A DNA stretch of 64,000 nucleotides from positions 203,102 through 267,101 of the forward strand of contig JAUQWO010000076.1 in assembly GCA_030835135.1 (NCBI GenBank), in the 5' to 3' direction. This document shows, one piece after another, positions 34,916-42,769 of this stretch. The notes beneath the pieces are model-generated. The model did no database searches. It saw nothing but the letters and a program-made list of their open reading frames with translations, and was not told the DNA's origin. Source of the DNA: Bacteroidota bacterium (GTDB taxonomy: Bacteria > Bacteroidota > Ignavibacteria > UBA10030 > UBA6906). The first letter of the stretch is position 1. Each line of letters begins with the position of its first letter. The translations under genes and the position numbers were made by a program.

Positions 34916-35905
34916 TCAGCGGCCGACGGTCGTGAAGAATTCCGCGAGGTTGGCCGGGGGTGCGGCCGCCGGGATATCGCATCCGGAAGAGATGACGAAG
35001 TTCTTGTACGACGCTGTCGCAGCAAGCAATGCAGACGTTCTCGCCGCAACATCACCCACTGTCGATCCCACGAAGATCTCCGATGGATCCAGGTTTCCGC
35101 ACAGAATGGTATCGCCAGGTACCTGCGCAAGTGCCGCAGGGAGGTCCATGGGCTTTCCGAAATGCAGGATCTTCGCGCCGGAGGCCAGCGAAGCCTGGAG
35201 ATGGCCGATCCGTGCGCCGCAATTGTGCAGGATGATCGTGAAGGTGCCGTCCTCGACCGCCTCACGGATCTGCTTCACATACGGGGAGGAGAATTCCGAC
35301 GTCGATGCGGGCGACATCAATCCCGCCGTCGGTTCTGCGATGATGAGCCCGTGTGCCCCGGCCGCCTTGAACGCGCGGGCATAGGCCGTTAGGTATGAGG
35401 TCGTCTTCTTCACCAAGGCATGCATCATTGCCGGTTCGCCTGCGGTCTCTGCCAGCGCTTCGCTCACCCCGAACAGGCGTCCGGCCAGCGAGAACGGACC
35501 GATCATCCCACCCAACACAACGGCGTCCGTGCCGGCCGCACGCAGCTTCTCGATGGTCTTCAGATATACCGTTGTCCGCTTCGCGCCAACCGGGGGGACG
35601 CGGAGCTGATCGATGCCCGGCATGTCGATCACGAACCTGCCGGTTACGGTGGGTACCTCCCAATCATCCATCATGATCGATGCCCCGAACTCCTCTGCTT
35701 CAACGCTGAGGTCCATGGCGGACATGATGAACGGGGTTGCGTACTTCGTATGCAGGGCCAATTCGGCCGCGGCCTGGGCATCGGGGTTGGTGACCATCCC
35801 GCGGACCGTGGTGCCCGCGAGTGATGCCCCGGGAAACGAAAGTACCGGCATGGCGAGCCGGCGTGGGGAGGTGAGGATGCGTTGTGCGACGATGGACATG
35901 GTCAT
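34916..35905 (-). CDS. URO-D-superfamily corrinoid methyltransferase with complete zinc site (MtaA/MtbA-like)
   Basis: A 329-residue TIM-barrel protein of the MtaA/MtbA/CmuA group. These enzymes move a methyl group between a corrinoid protein and a thiol held on zinc. The zinc signature is complete: H227-x-C229 in LHNCGAR and C309 in VISSGCDIP. The ending CDIPAAAPPANL is typical of the family. It is the last gene of the operon, 30 bases behind the corrinoid-activator gene and followed by the terminator. In archaea the thiol is coenzyme M; what it would be in this bacterium is unclear, since a homocysteine methyltransferase is encoded in the same operon. It may alternatively serve as the demethylating enzyme. 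Confidence 0.88.
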   Translation of the reverse strand: MTMSIVAQRILTSPRRLAMPVLSFPGASLAGTTVRGMVTNPDAQAAAELALHTKYATPFIMSAMDLSVEAEEFGASIMMDDWEVPTVTGRFVIDMPGIDQLRVPPVGAKRTTVYLKTIEKLRAAGTDAVVLGGMIGPFSLAGRLFGVSEALAETAGEPAMMHALVKKTTSYLTAYARAFKAAGAHGLIIAEPTAGLMSPASTSEFSSPYVKQIREAVEDGTFTIILHNCGARIGHLQASLASGAKILHFGKPMDLPAALAQVPGDTILCGNLDPSEIFVGSTVGDVAARTSALLAATASYKNFVISSGCDIPAAAPPANLAEFFTTVGR

Positions 35906-35935
35906 TGCCTTCAGTGCGATGTCGTGGACAGGGTG

Positions 35936-37456
35936 TTACGGTGTCTCCGGCTCTCCGCCGGGGAAGATCATCTCGTCAACATAGATATCCTGGAATCCCT
36001 CGAGTTCGCTGAGGGAGACATGAGCGATCCGTTTCGCCAGCGCGTCGAATGTGCCTGCGGGGGCGAACAGCGCCATCTTTGCTCCCAGCAGCGCCGTATT
36101 CCCGGAGGGCTGGATCTGTTCCGCCGCGAAGGGGAGCAGGCCGATGCGGCGCGCGCTGCCTGTATCGACGTAGTTGCCGAAGGCGCCGGCCAGGAGCACT
36201 TCGTGGACCGCGGGAGGCTCGACACCGAACTCGCGGGTCAGAAGGCGGATACCAGCCGCGATCGCGCCCTTGGCAAGTTGGAGTTCACGGATGTCGGTCT
36301 GTGAGATCTTCACGGGCGCAGCGAGCGTGAGTGACGACCCGCCGTCTTCGAAGCGGCCGCCAGCACGGATGAGACCGAGGCGGAGCGCATTGGCGACCGC
36401 ATCCACGAGTCCGCTTCCGCAAATGCCGCGGGGTGGGACGTTGCCCAGCACATGGCAGACCAGCGTATTCTGCTCGATCCGGACGGCGGAGACCGCGCCG
36501 GTGGCGGCACGCATGCCCATGTAGATCCGTGCCCCTTCGAAGGCGGGGCCTGCGGCCGTGGACGCACAGATCATCCGATCACGATTGCCAACGACGATCT
36601 CGCCGTTCGTTCCGAGGTCCACGAGCACCCGGGTCTCGGCACGCTCATGCATCCCGGTGGCGAACACCCCGGCGAGGACATCGCTCCCCACGAATCCGCC
36701 GATCCCGGCAAGGAAACGCACGGGAGGATCTCCCGGGACCTCCCAGCCGAGCCCCGACGCCGTGAATTCCACGGTGGCGAGGGAAACGGGCTCGAAGGGA
36801 TAGTAGGAGAGCGGTGTCACATCGACGCCGCAGAAGAGATTGTGCATCACGGTGTTGCCCACCAGGACGACATCCGTGACCGTCCGCGTGGGGTCACCCG
36901 CGGCCTGCAACAGTTCGGCGATCATGGTGGCGATCTGTTCGCGGATGACGTCAGCGAGCCGTTCGCGCCCGCCGGGTTCCACGGCAGCGGAGACGCGGCT
37001 CATGATATCGGCGCCGAACCGTGCCTGGGGGTTGAGTGCGCTCCGGACGGCAAGGACCTCGCCGCGCGACATATCGAGGAGCTGGGCGACGATCGTGGTG
37101 GTGCCGACATCGATGGCAACGCCGAACCCTGTGCGGGGCGTGAAGGAGAAGCGCGACGTGTCCGCGAGGATCTGGGCTTCCCACTGTGCCAGCTCGAGCG
37201 TGAGGTTGTCCGCGGTGCACTGACATGACAGCCGCCAGCCGGCATCCCGCTCCGCCTGGCTGAGCATGTGCTCCTGGGCGGGGGAGAGGGGGAGTGAGCC
37301 TTCGAGGACGCGGACGCGGCACCCTTTACATTTGCCATGCCCGCCACAGGGGAACTCCACGCCGTACGAGAACAGCAGGTCCTGGAGCGGGGTGCCTTTC
37401 GCGGACTCGATGTCCACCCCCATGGGGCGGAGGCGGATATGGACCGGTTCGCTCAC
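35936..37456 (-). CDS. Corrinoid activation protein (RACo-like: 2Fe-2S ferredoxin plus ASKHA domains)
   Basis: A 506-residue protein that, by family, re-reduces the inactive Co(II) corrinoid to Co(I) with ATP. The N-terminal ferredoxin has C37-x5-C43-x2-C46 and C78 for a plant-type 2Fe-2S cluster (FPCGGHGKCKGC). A linker leads to the ASKHA ATPase domain, beginning FGVAIDVGTTTIVAQLLD (about 110-127), with further phosphate-binding segments DLGTNGEI and LLAGAFGNY. This is the arrangement of RACo of acetogens and of activators in O-demethylase systems. Its presence is the strongest sign that the whole cluster runs a low-potential corrinoid cycle. It overlaps the DUF1638 gene by four bases. Confidence 0.93.
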   Translation of the reverse strand: MSEPVHIRLRPMGVDIESAKGTPLQDLLFSYGVEFPCGGHGKCKGCRVRVLEGSLPLSPAQEHMLSQAERDAGWRLSCQCTADNLTLELAQWEAQILADTSRFSFTPRTGFGVAIDVGTTTIVAQLLDMSRGEVLAVRSALNPQARFGADIMSRVSAAVEPGGRERLADVIREQIATMIAELLQAAGDPTRTVTDVVLVGNTVMHNLFCGVDVTPLSYYPFEPVSLATVEFTASGLGWEVPGDPPVRFLAGIGGFVGSDVLAGVFATGMHERAETRVLVDLGTNGEIVVGNRDRMICASTAAGPAFEGARIYMGMRAATGAVSAVRIEQNTLVCHVLGNVPPRGICGSGLVDAVANALRLGLIRAGGRFEDGGSSLTLAAPVKISQTDIRELQLAKGAIAAGIRLLTREFGVEPPAVHEVLLAGAFGNYVDTGSARRIGLLPFAAEQIQPSGNTALLGAKMALFAPAGTFDALAKRIAHVSLSELEGFQDIYVDEMIFPGGEPETP

Positions 37457-38202
37457 CTGCTCTCGGGCTCTGCGGCGATGATACGTTCATCGTAGGTGCT
37501 GATCACGCGGTGTCCGGGTGGGACGACGAGGAAGTCCTCGCTGTTCCAGTTCCCGGAGATCAGACGTTCAAGAAGGGACATCGAACCTTCCACTTTGTCG
37601 AACGCCCATCCGCGTTCTTCCGCCCGGCCACGGGCGATGGCTTCGAACTGGCCCGGAGGTTCCACACCCATGGTGATGAACGAGATCTGCTTGTAATGCC
37701 TGGTGGTGTCGCACAACTCGTCGTACAGGAACCGCGCGTTCTCTTCACCGTATTTGGCGGCGAGATCGTCGAACGACATGTCCATGCCGTTCTTGTTCTG
37801 GATCGAGAGTTGTTTCAGTTCGCCACTGGCTTCGCCGCGTTCGATCCACCCCGAGGTCAGGAAGTACGTTCCGGGGTTGTCGTTGAAGTACTGCATGTAC
37901 CGGCCACGGCTGCCGAAGAACATCGTCATGCAGTCGTGGCCACGGGGAATGACGAGGGGCAGGGTCCGGGCGCGGAGGCCGGCCACGCCGTTGTTGCAGA
38001 GCGCATAGCCCATGACGATCGCATCGTACCCCGGGAGGTCGGCGGCATCCACGGCGGCCTGCAGCCGTTCGACCATGCCGGCGGACCCTATGTCATGGAG
38101 CCCTTTCCCGAGGAACCGGGAATCGATCTGGTGCGGCGAACGGGCGATGAGGTGAGACAGCTCCCGGTAGAGGACTTCGCAGGAGACGAGGTTCAATTTC
38201 AT
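37453..38202 (-). CDS. DUF1638-family protein
   Basis: A 249-residue cytoplasmic protein of DUF1638, a family of unknown function often found next to corrinoid methyltransferase genes. The start is placed at MKLNLVSCEVLYREL; the frame continues 42 residues upstream, but that part runs into the neighbouring gene and does not look like the family. Visible conserved points are C9 in VSCEVLYREL, GYALCNNGVAGL and the stretch PRGHDCMTMFFGSR. The cysteines and histidine could bind a metal or corrinoid, which is inference. It lies between the homocysteine methyltransferase and the corrinoid-activator gene, and overlaps the latter, so it is translated as part of the methyl-transfer operon. Confidence 0.88.
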   Translation of the reverse strand: MKLNLVSCEVLYRELSHLIARSPHQIDSRFLGKGLHDIGSAGMVERLQAAVDAADLPGYDAIVMGYALCNNGVAGLRARTLPLVIPRGHDCMTMFFGSRGRYMQYFNDNPGTYFLTSGWIERGEASGELKQLSIQNKNGMDMSFDDLAAKYGEENARFLYDELCDTTRHYKQISFITMGVEPPGQFEAIARGRAEERGWAFDKVEGSMSLLERLISGNWNSEDFLVVPPGHRVISTYDERIIAAEPESR

Positions 38203-38230
38203 GCAGGACCGCCGTGGTGCAATGGTCGGA

Positions 38231-39100
38231 TCACCGGAGCGTGCGGGTGAGGGCGGCGACGAAGTCGGGTGATGTTCCGCAGCACCCGCCAACGAAGGCG
38301 ACTCCCGCCTCGCGGAGCTGCTGCGCAAGGGCAGCGAACTCTTCCGGCGTTGTACGATAGGTGATCGTGCCGTTGGTCATCTCGGGCAGGCCGGCGTTGG
38401 CCTTGATCCAGACGGGCAACGAGGTTGCTGCCCGCATGCGGCGGGCGATGGGGATATACCCTTCGATGCCGAGGCCGCAGTTGGCGCCGATGACGTCGGC
38501 GCCGGCGGCGGTCAGTTCCGTGGCCACCGTCTCGGGGGTGGTCCCCATCATGGTCCGGTCCTTGTCCTTGCCGGAGTCGAAGACCATCGAAGCCACGACC
38601 GGGAGGCCGGTGGCGTGCGCCGCCGATACCGCGATCCTGGCCTCTTCGATGTCCGCCATGGTCTCCACGACGATGGCATCGGCCCCGGCCGCGGCGAGTG
38701 CCGCGGCCTGTTCCGTGAATGCTGTGGCAAGGTCCTCTTCTGTCACGTCGCCGGACATGAGCATCTTGCCGGTGGGACCGACCGATGCGAAGACCATGGC
38801 GCGCGTGCCTGCGGCCTCTTTCGAGATCCGGACGCCCGCGGTATTGATCTCCTTGACCTTGTCCGCCAGATTGTGACCTGCCAGCATGATACGGTTCGCG
38901 CCGAACGTGTTCGTCAGGATCACCTGGCTGCCGGCATCGACGTAACGCTGGGCCACCTTCCGGACCTCATCGGGATGCGTGAGGTTCCAGTGGTCCGGAC
39001 AGTCCCCCGGCGTGAGGCCGAGGGACTGGAGTTGGGTCCCCCACGCGCCATCGGTGATGATGGGCGTGGCGGTCAGAAGCCGTGCGAGCGTCGGATGCAT
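38231..39100 (-). CDS. Homocysteine S-methyltransferase family protein (MetH N-domain/BHMT-like)
   Basis: A 289-residue TIM-barrel methyltransferase. The zinc-binding cysteines of the family are present: C208 in GANCGLG and the pair C273-C274 in GGCCGTSP. The N-terminal DGAWGTQLQSLGL and TNTFGANRI stretches match the Hcy domain of methionine synthase. It equals only the first module of MetH; the corrinoid domain is supplied by the separate gene next to it (39131-39766). Homocysteine would be the methyl acceptor and methionine the product. Family members can also use other thiols, so the acceptor is inferred. It lies 30 bases after the corrinoid gene on the same strand. Confidence 0.92.
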   Translation of the reverse strand: MHPTLARLLTATPIITDGAWGTQLQSLGLTPGDCPDHWNLTHPDEVRKVAQRYVDAGSQVILTNTFGANRIMLAGHNLADKVKEINTAGVRISKEAAGTRAMVFASVGPTGKMLMSGDVTEEDLATAFTEQAAALAAAGADAIVVETMADIEEARIAVSAAHATGLPVVASMVFDSGKDKDRTMMGTTPETVATELTAAGADVIGANCGLGIEGYIPIARRMRAATSLPVWIKANAGLPEMTNGTITYRTTPEEFAALAQQLREAGVAFVGGCCGTSPDFVAALTRTLR

Positions 39101-39130
39101 GACGATGGTCCTGTGCTGAAGAGTGAGGGA

Positions 39131-39766
39131 TCAGGCCGCAACGAGCTTGCGTGCCAGTGCGACCGCGCCGTTGGCGTTGGTGCTGTACCCATCGGCACCG
39201 ATCTCTTCGGCATACTTCTCGGTCACGGGTGCCCCGCCGATCATGACCTTGATGTTCCCGCGGATGCCGGCCGCCTTGAATGCTTCGATAGTGGTCTTCA
39301 TCGAGTTCATGGTCGTGGTCAGCAGGGCGGACATGGCGACGAGGTTCGCCTTCTTCTCGTTCAGCGCGGCGATGAACTTCTCGGGCGGCACATCCACGCC
39401 GAGATCGATCACTTCGAAGCCTGCGCCTTCCAGCATCGCGGCCACGAGGTTCTTGCCGATATCGTGCAGGTCACCTTTCACCGTCCCGATCACCACGCGT
39501 CCGGCAGGTTCGGCACCCCTGGCAGCGAGGAGCGGGCGGATCAGCTCGAGCGATGCCTTCATCGCGCGCGCGGAGATCAGGAGCTCGGGAACGAAATACT
39601 CGTTCGCTTCGTAGCGGCGGCCGACCTCATCCATGGCCGGGATCATGTACTTCTGGACCAGCGCCTGGGGATCCGATCCGGCGGCGAGGGCCTGCTGGGT
39701 GACTTCCTTTGACACTTTTGCATTGCCCGTGAGGATGGCATCGTACAGCTTCTGCAGATCTTCCAT
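39131..39766 (-). CDS. Methyltransferase corrinoid protein (MtaC/MtbC/MttC type)
   Basis: A 211-residue protein made of a helical cap (about 1-85) and a B12-binding Rossmann domain (90-211). The corrinoid signature is D99-x-H101-x-x-G104 in GTVKGDLHDIGKN, with H101 the lower cobalt ligand, followed by SALLTTT (S146) and IGGAP (176-180). This is the methyl carrier between donor-specific and acceptor-specific methyltransferases. The frame is open for another 95 residues upstream, but that would overlap the URO-D gene; the ATG at 39766 has AGGAG upstream. It sits second in the operon, between the URO-D methyltransferase and the homocysteine methyltransferase, the order expected of a three-part system. 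Confidence 0.95.
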   Translation of the reverse strand: MEDLQKLYDAILTGNAKVSKEVTQQALAAGSDPQALVQKYMIPAMDEVGRRYEANEYFVPELLISARAMKASLELIRPLLAARGAEPAGRVVIGTVKGDLHDIGKNLVAAMLEGAGFEVIDLGVDVPPEKFIAALNEKKANLVAMSALLTTTMNSMKTTIEAFKAAGIRGNIKVMIGGAPVTEKYAEEIGADGYSTNANGAVALARKLVAA

Positions 39767-39792
39767 GATGCTGGTTCTCCTGAAATGGTGGG

Positions 39793-40842
39793 TTACATTC
39801 GTCCGAATTCGTGTATGGTCTCGTACATCGTTGTGATATTCACCGTCGGGGTGACCGGTTGAAGGTTGTGGCAGGGAGCGCAGATCCACCGCGCACCGCT
39901 GAAGATGCGGATGTTGTCGAGGATCTCCTGACGCACTTCGGCTGCCGTGCCGAAGGGGAGCGTGAACTGGTTGTCCACGGCCCCGTGGAAGATCACGCGC
40001 CGGCCGTACGCCTCCACCAGCCGTTCCCGTTCCATGCCGGGGCACCGCCACTGGATCGGGTTGAGGAGTTCGATCCCGGTGACGTCCAACAGGTCCGGGA
40101 TGATATCGAACGCCGCACCGTCGGTGTGATAGAAGATGTGCACGCCGTAACTCCGCGCGAGATCGGCCATCTTCTTCTGCCGCGGGAGGATGAACTTGCG
40201 GATCTCAGGGATGCCGAACAGCAACGCCGTCTGTCCACCCAGGTCTTCCGCAACGTAGGTCACGTCGATCCTGCCTTTGCCGATCTCAAAGATGCGTTCG
40301 TTCACCGCGTGGTGGTACGTGAAGATGTACTCGAGGGCGGTGTCGACGAATTCCTGCTCCACGAGCAGATCCATCATCGCGTTCTCCATCCCGCGGAGCG
40401 CGCAGTACATCAGGAACGGTTCGAACTCACCGGACCGGACCCAGCGATGGCGCGGTGCGGCCGCAAGTTCCTTCCGGAACCGCTCGTAGTCCAGATCATC
40501 CGGGCTCGGCCAGGGGTAGGCATGCAACTCCTCCACCGTGGTCATGTCCGCGAGCGGATGGTTCGCGAACTCATCATACGATCCGGCGCCGTACTGGATC
40601 GCCGTGCGCCGGAGTCCCCAGATGTCGGCCTGCGGATCACCCGGGAAATGCTTCACCGTGCGTTCCGGATTGACGTGGATGACGCCGTCGATGTTGAGTC
40701 TGGTATACAGTGCTTCCTTGTCGGCACACCCGAGTTCCTTGCAGAGGCGGCTCGTGACCTCGTCGGTGGCCCAGTAGTCAGTGGGAATGCGGTCCGGTTT
40801 CTCACCGGCAAAGATGGCTGTCCAGCGTTCGCGGGGGGTCAT
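39793..40842 (-). CDS. URO-D-superfamily methyltransferase, probable donor-side enzyme
   Basis: A 349-residue TIM-barrel protein of the URO-D superfamily and the first gene of the corrinoid operon. The usual HxC of the zinc-thiol type is replaced by H239-x-D241 (FYHTDGAAF), while cysteines C321 and C324 lie near the C-terminus (WICAPCHN). It therefore probably does not activate a thiol. Some corrinoid O-demethylase methyltransferases belong to this superfamily, so a role in taking a methyl group from an unknown O- or N-methyl donor is likely; that is inference. Its leader carries a tandem repeat and an inverted repeat, suggesting regulation of the whole operon here. Confidence 0.85.
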   Translation of the reverse strand: MTPRERWTAIFAGEKPDRIPTDYWATDEVTSRLCKELGCADKEALYTRLNIDGVIHVNPERTVKHFPGDPQADIWGLRRTAIQYGAGSYDEFANHPLADMTTVEELHAYPWPSPDDLDYERFRKELAAAPRHRWVRSGEFEPFLMYCALRGMENAMMDLLVEQEFVDTALEYIFTYHHAVNERIFEIGKGRIDVTYVAEDLGGQTALLFGIPEIRKFILPRQKKMADLARSYGVHIFYHTDGAAFDIIPDLLDVTGIELLNPIQWRCPGMERERLVEAYGRRVIFHGAVDNQFTLPFGTAAEVRQEILDNIRIFSGARWICAPCHNLQPVTPTVNITTMYETIHEFGRM

Positions 40843-40861
40843 AATGCTGTAAGATGCACCA

Positions 40862-40878
40862 TGATTACGAGATAATCA
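40862..40878. promoter_or_regulatory. Inverted repeat TGATTA-N5-TAATCA, candidate operator
   Basis: A perfect 6-bp inverted repeat with a 5-bp spacer lies 20 bases before the start of the corrinoid operon (40842). It is AT-rich against a GC-rich background. Its position between the presumed promoter and the first codon would suit a repressor site. No regulator is known for it. Confidence 0.4.
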
Positions 40879-40886
40879 ACCGAATT

Positions 40887-40928
40887 CAGCGGCTGTTTAC
40901 CTAATGAACCAGCGTTTTACCTGAGAAC
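40887..40928. repeat. Tandem direct repeat upstream of corrinoid operon, candidate activator site
   Basis: Two abutting units, 40887-40909 and 40910-40928, share the order CAGCG, then TTTACCT (40896-40902 and 40916-40922), then GAAC. The TTTACCT cores are 20 bp apart, about two helical turns, so a dimer could bind one face. LytTR regulators bind paired direct repeats with about this spacing, and a LytTR gene starts at 41983. The block ends about 45 bases before the operon's first codon. Confidence 0.45.
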
Positions 40929-40970
40929 TGAAGCCAGATGGGGCCATTCGGCCCGTTGGACGTCCCGGGG

Positions 40971-41801
40971 TCACTCGGAGGCAGAATACAGAAGCGGATT
41001 GAGGGCGCTTGCCGCGCGTTCTCCCGGGCGCTGCCCCGGGTGGAAAGCGACCAGGTCGACCGCCCGCATCGATGAATCCGGTTCCATGATCGTTGCGCCA
41101 TCCTCGTAGTAGATGATGGTCATCACTTCACGTTCCACCGTGCTGCTGTTCGGGTGCGTTGCATGCGCGGTCCAGCCCGTGTGGAACGTCGCATCTCCCG
41201 CCACAAGATCATAGCTCGTCAGCGCGAATCCACGTTCCCGGACGAGTCCGGAAAAGAACGCGTCGGAGTCTCCGGAGATCGCGAGGCCGCTCAAGGATCC
41301 GTCGCGATGCGATCCCGATGCAAAAACCATCGTCCCCATCGCGCGCGTGAGGTCCATCAGGGGCATCCAGAGGGTCACCGCGCGCGGGGTTGCGAGTGGC
41401 CAGTACACCTGGTCCTGATGCCACGGGGTTCCCGGACCCGAGGGCGGTTTGAAGAGTGCCTGATCGTGATAGAGGCGCACGGCTCTGACGCCAAGGAGGT
41501 CCGCTGCCGCGCGGGCGAAGCGCCGGCTGATCACAAACCGGAGAACACCATCATGCAGTCGCCACAGATTCGTGACCTGGGTGAAGAACGACGCGTAGCC
41601 GCTCACCTTACCCGCCGTACGCCGCTGATCGCTGATGGTGGTCACGACCTCCCGGATGAGCGGCCGGTACGCGGCAACTTCCGCAGGCGAGGCCAGGGCA
41701 CGGATGACGACATGCCCGTCCCGTGCAAAACGTTCGCGGTCGATCGGATCGAGAGGATGCGCGTCGTCAAGAGGGGGAAGGTCGGCATACTGCGTGTTCA
41801 T
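40971..41801 (-). CDS. PhyH-family Fe(II)/2-oxoglutarate-type dioxygenase
   Basis: A 276-residue oxygenase of the phytanoyl-CoA dioxygenase family. The iron-binding H128-x-D130 lies in TPWHQDQVYW, and the distal histidine is probably H213 in TAHATHPNSST, with R224 for 2-oxoglutarate. The ATG at 41801 has GCAGGTG at a suitable distance; a GTG at 41810 is a weaker choice. Members hydroxylate small molecules or remove alkyl groups oxidatively. It needs oxygen, which is curious beside a corrinoid system. It lies upstream of that operon on the same strand, separated by 128 bases that hold regulatory repeats, so it is likely a separate transcription unit. Confidence 0.87.
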   Translation of the reverse strand: MNTQYADLPPLDDAHPLDPIDRERFARDGHVVIRALASPAEVAAYRPLIREVVTTISDQRRTAGKVSGYASFFTQVTNLWRLHDGVLRFVISRRFARAAADLLGVRAVRLYHDQALFKPPSGPGTPWHQDQVYWPLATPRAVTLWMPLMDLTRAMGTMVFASGSHRDGSLSGLAISGDSDAFFSGLVRERGFALTSYDLVAGDATFHTGWTAHATHPNSSTVEREVMTIIYYEDGATIMEPDSSMRAVDLVAFHPGQRPGERAASALNPLLYSASE

Positions 41802-41982
41802 CCGGTGCACCTGCGATCAATGGGTGAGGGTGATGATGCAAGGTACTGATCCCGGAGGTGTGCCGCAAGGACCAGGCCCGAAGGGCCAGGGGGTGAAACA
41901 TTGCGCCGGGCCGGGCGTATCTATCAGTGGTCCACATCCGGGCCGTTTACTGTCCTGCCTGTTCTTGCTTCAGGAGAACGCC
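41802..41982. promoter_or_regulatory. Divergent intergenic region between PhyH and LytTR genes
   Basis: This 181-bp gap must hold the promoters of both divergent genes, but no good -35/-10 pair was found. It contains a small GGCCC-GAA-GGGCC hairpin at 41875-41887 and a single GTTTAC at 41945-41950 that resembles the cores of the repeat at 40887-40928. AGGAG at 41972-41976 is the ribosome-binding site of the LytTR gene. Confidence 0.4.
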
Positions 41983-42753
41983 ATGCGAACGAGTAGAGAT
42001 CTGCAGTTGGTGATTGCGGGGGGAAACGACGACATGCGCGCCGGTGTCAGGGCCTGTCTTGCGAATCTCGAAGGGATCCATGTGGTGGCCGAGTGTTCGT
42101 CGGGCGAGGAGGCCAGAGGTGTTCTCGCGACCGTTTCCGTGGACCTGCTGATCCTCGATACCGATCTTTCGGACCAGGGCGGCCTGGATTTCCTGGGCAC
42201 GCTGACCACAGGGTATCCCGGGGCGGTCATTTTTACATCCTCATCCAAAGACCAGGCAGTTGCCGCATTCCAGTTCCATCCCGTCGACTATCTGATGCAT
42301 CCGGTCAACGATGAGAGGCTCAGGGCTGCCCTTTCCCGCGTCAGCGATCAACGTGAAGCACATGCCGATGCCGGACCGTCAGCCCCGCGCGTACCGGCCA
42401 GGGAGCACGCGGAATTGAAGACCAAGCGCCTCATGGTCAAGAGCGGTGGCAGGATCTCATTCGTTAAAGCGGAGGAGATCGATTGGATCGAAGCGGACAG
42501 AGATTACGTCCGCCTGTACAATGGGCAGAAGAAGCACCTTCTCCGGGGAACCATTTCGGGGATGGAGCGGCAGTTGCAGGGTGAGCGGTTCATTCGTATC
42601 CACCGTTCCACGATCGTGAATGTGGACCGGATCCGCGAAATGCAGCCGCTCAGCTACGGTGAATACGCCGTGATCCTGCATGACGGCACACGTTTGACGT
42701 TGAGCCGTTCTTTCCGTGAACGGGTGTTCGAGCATATGATGACCGCGGCCTGA
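41983..42753 (+). CDS. LytTR-family regulator with degenerate (pseudo-)receiver domain
   Basis: A 256-residue response-regulator-like protein: receiver fold at 1-120, LytTR DNA-binding domain at about 150-250. The phosphoacceptor position D59 (LLILDTDL) is kept. The acidic pair that holds magnesium is lost (G13-G14 where the paralogue at 45979 has D10-D11), and the conserved lysine is H106 (LMHPVNDERL against LLKPYEDDRL). Phosphorylation in the normal way is therefore unlikely. The LytTR part is close to that of the paralogue (HRSTIVNVDRIREMQP against HRSTMVNVTRIREMQP), so both may read the same DNA sites. The ATG at 41983 has AGGAG six bases upstream. It is encoded just before the sensor kinase. 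Confidence 0.93.
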   Translation: MRTSRDLQLVIAGGNDDMRAGVRACLANLEGIHVVAECSSGEEARGVLATVSVDLLILDTDLSDQGGLDFLGTLTTGYPGAVIFTSSSKDQAVAAFQFHPVDYLMHPVNDERLRAALSRVSDQREAHADAGPSAPRVPAREHAELKTKRLMVKSGGRISFVKAEEIDWIEADRDYVRLYNGQKKHLLRGTISGMERQLQGERFIRIHRSTIVNVDRIREMQPLSYGEYAVILHDGTRLTLSRSFRERVFEHMMTAA

Positions 42754-42769
42754 CCCGCAGAAACACCGT

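Noticed and set aside
41896-41970. Promoter for the first LytTR gene around TTGCGC and TATCTA
   Set aside because: The spacers do not fit (15 bases or less) and the -35 matches are poor.
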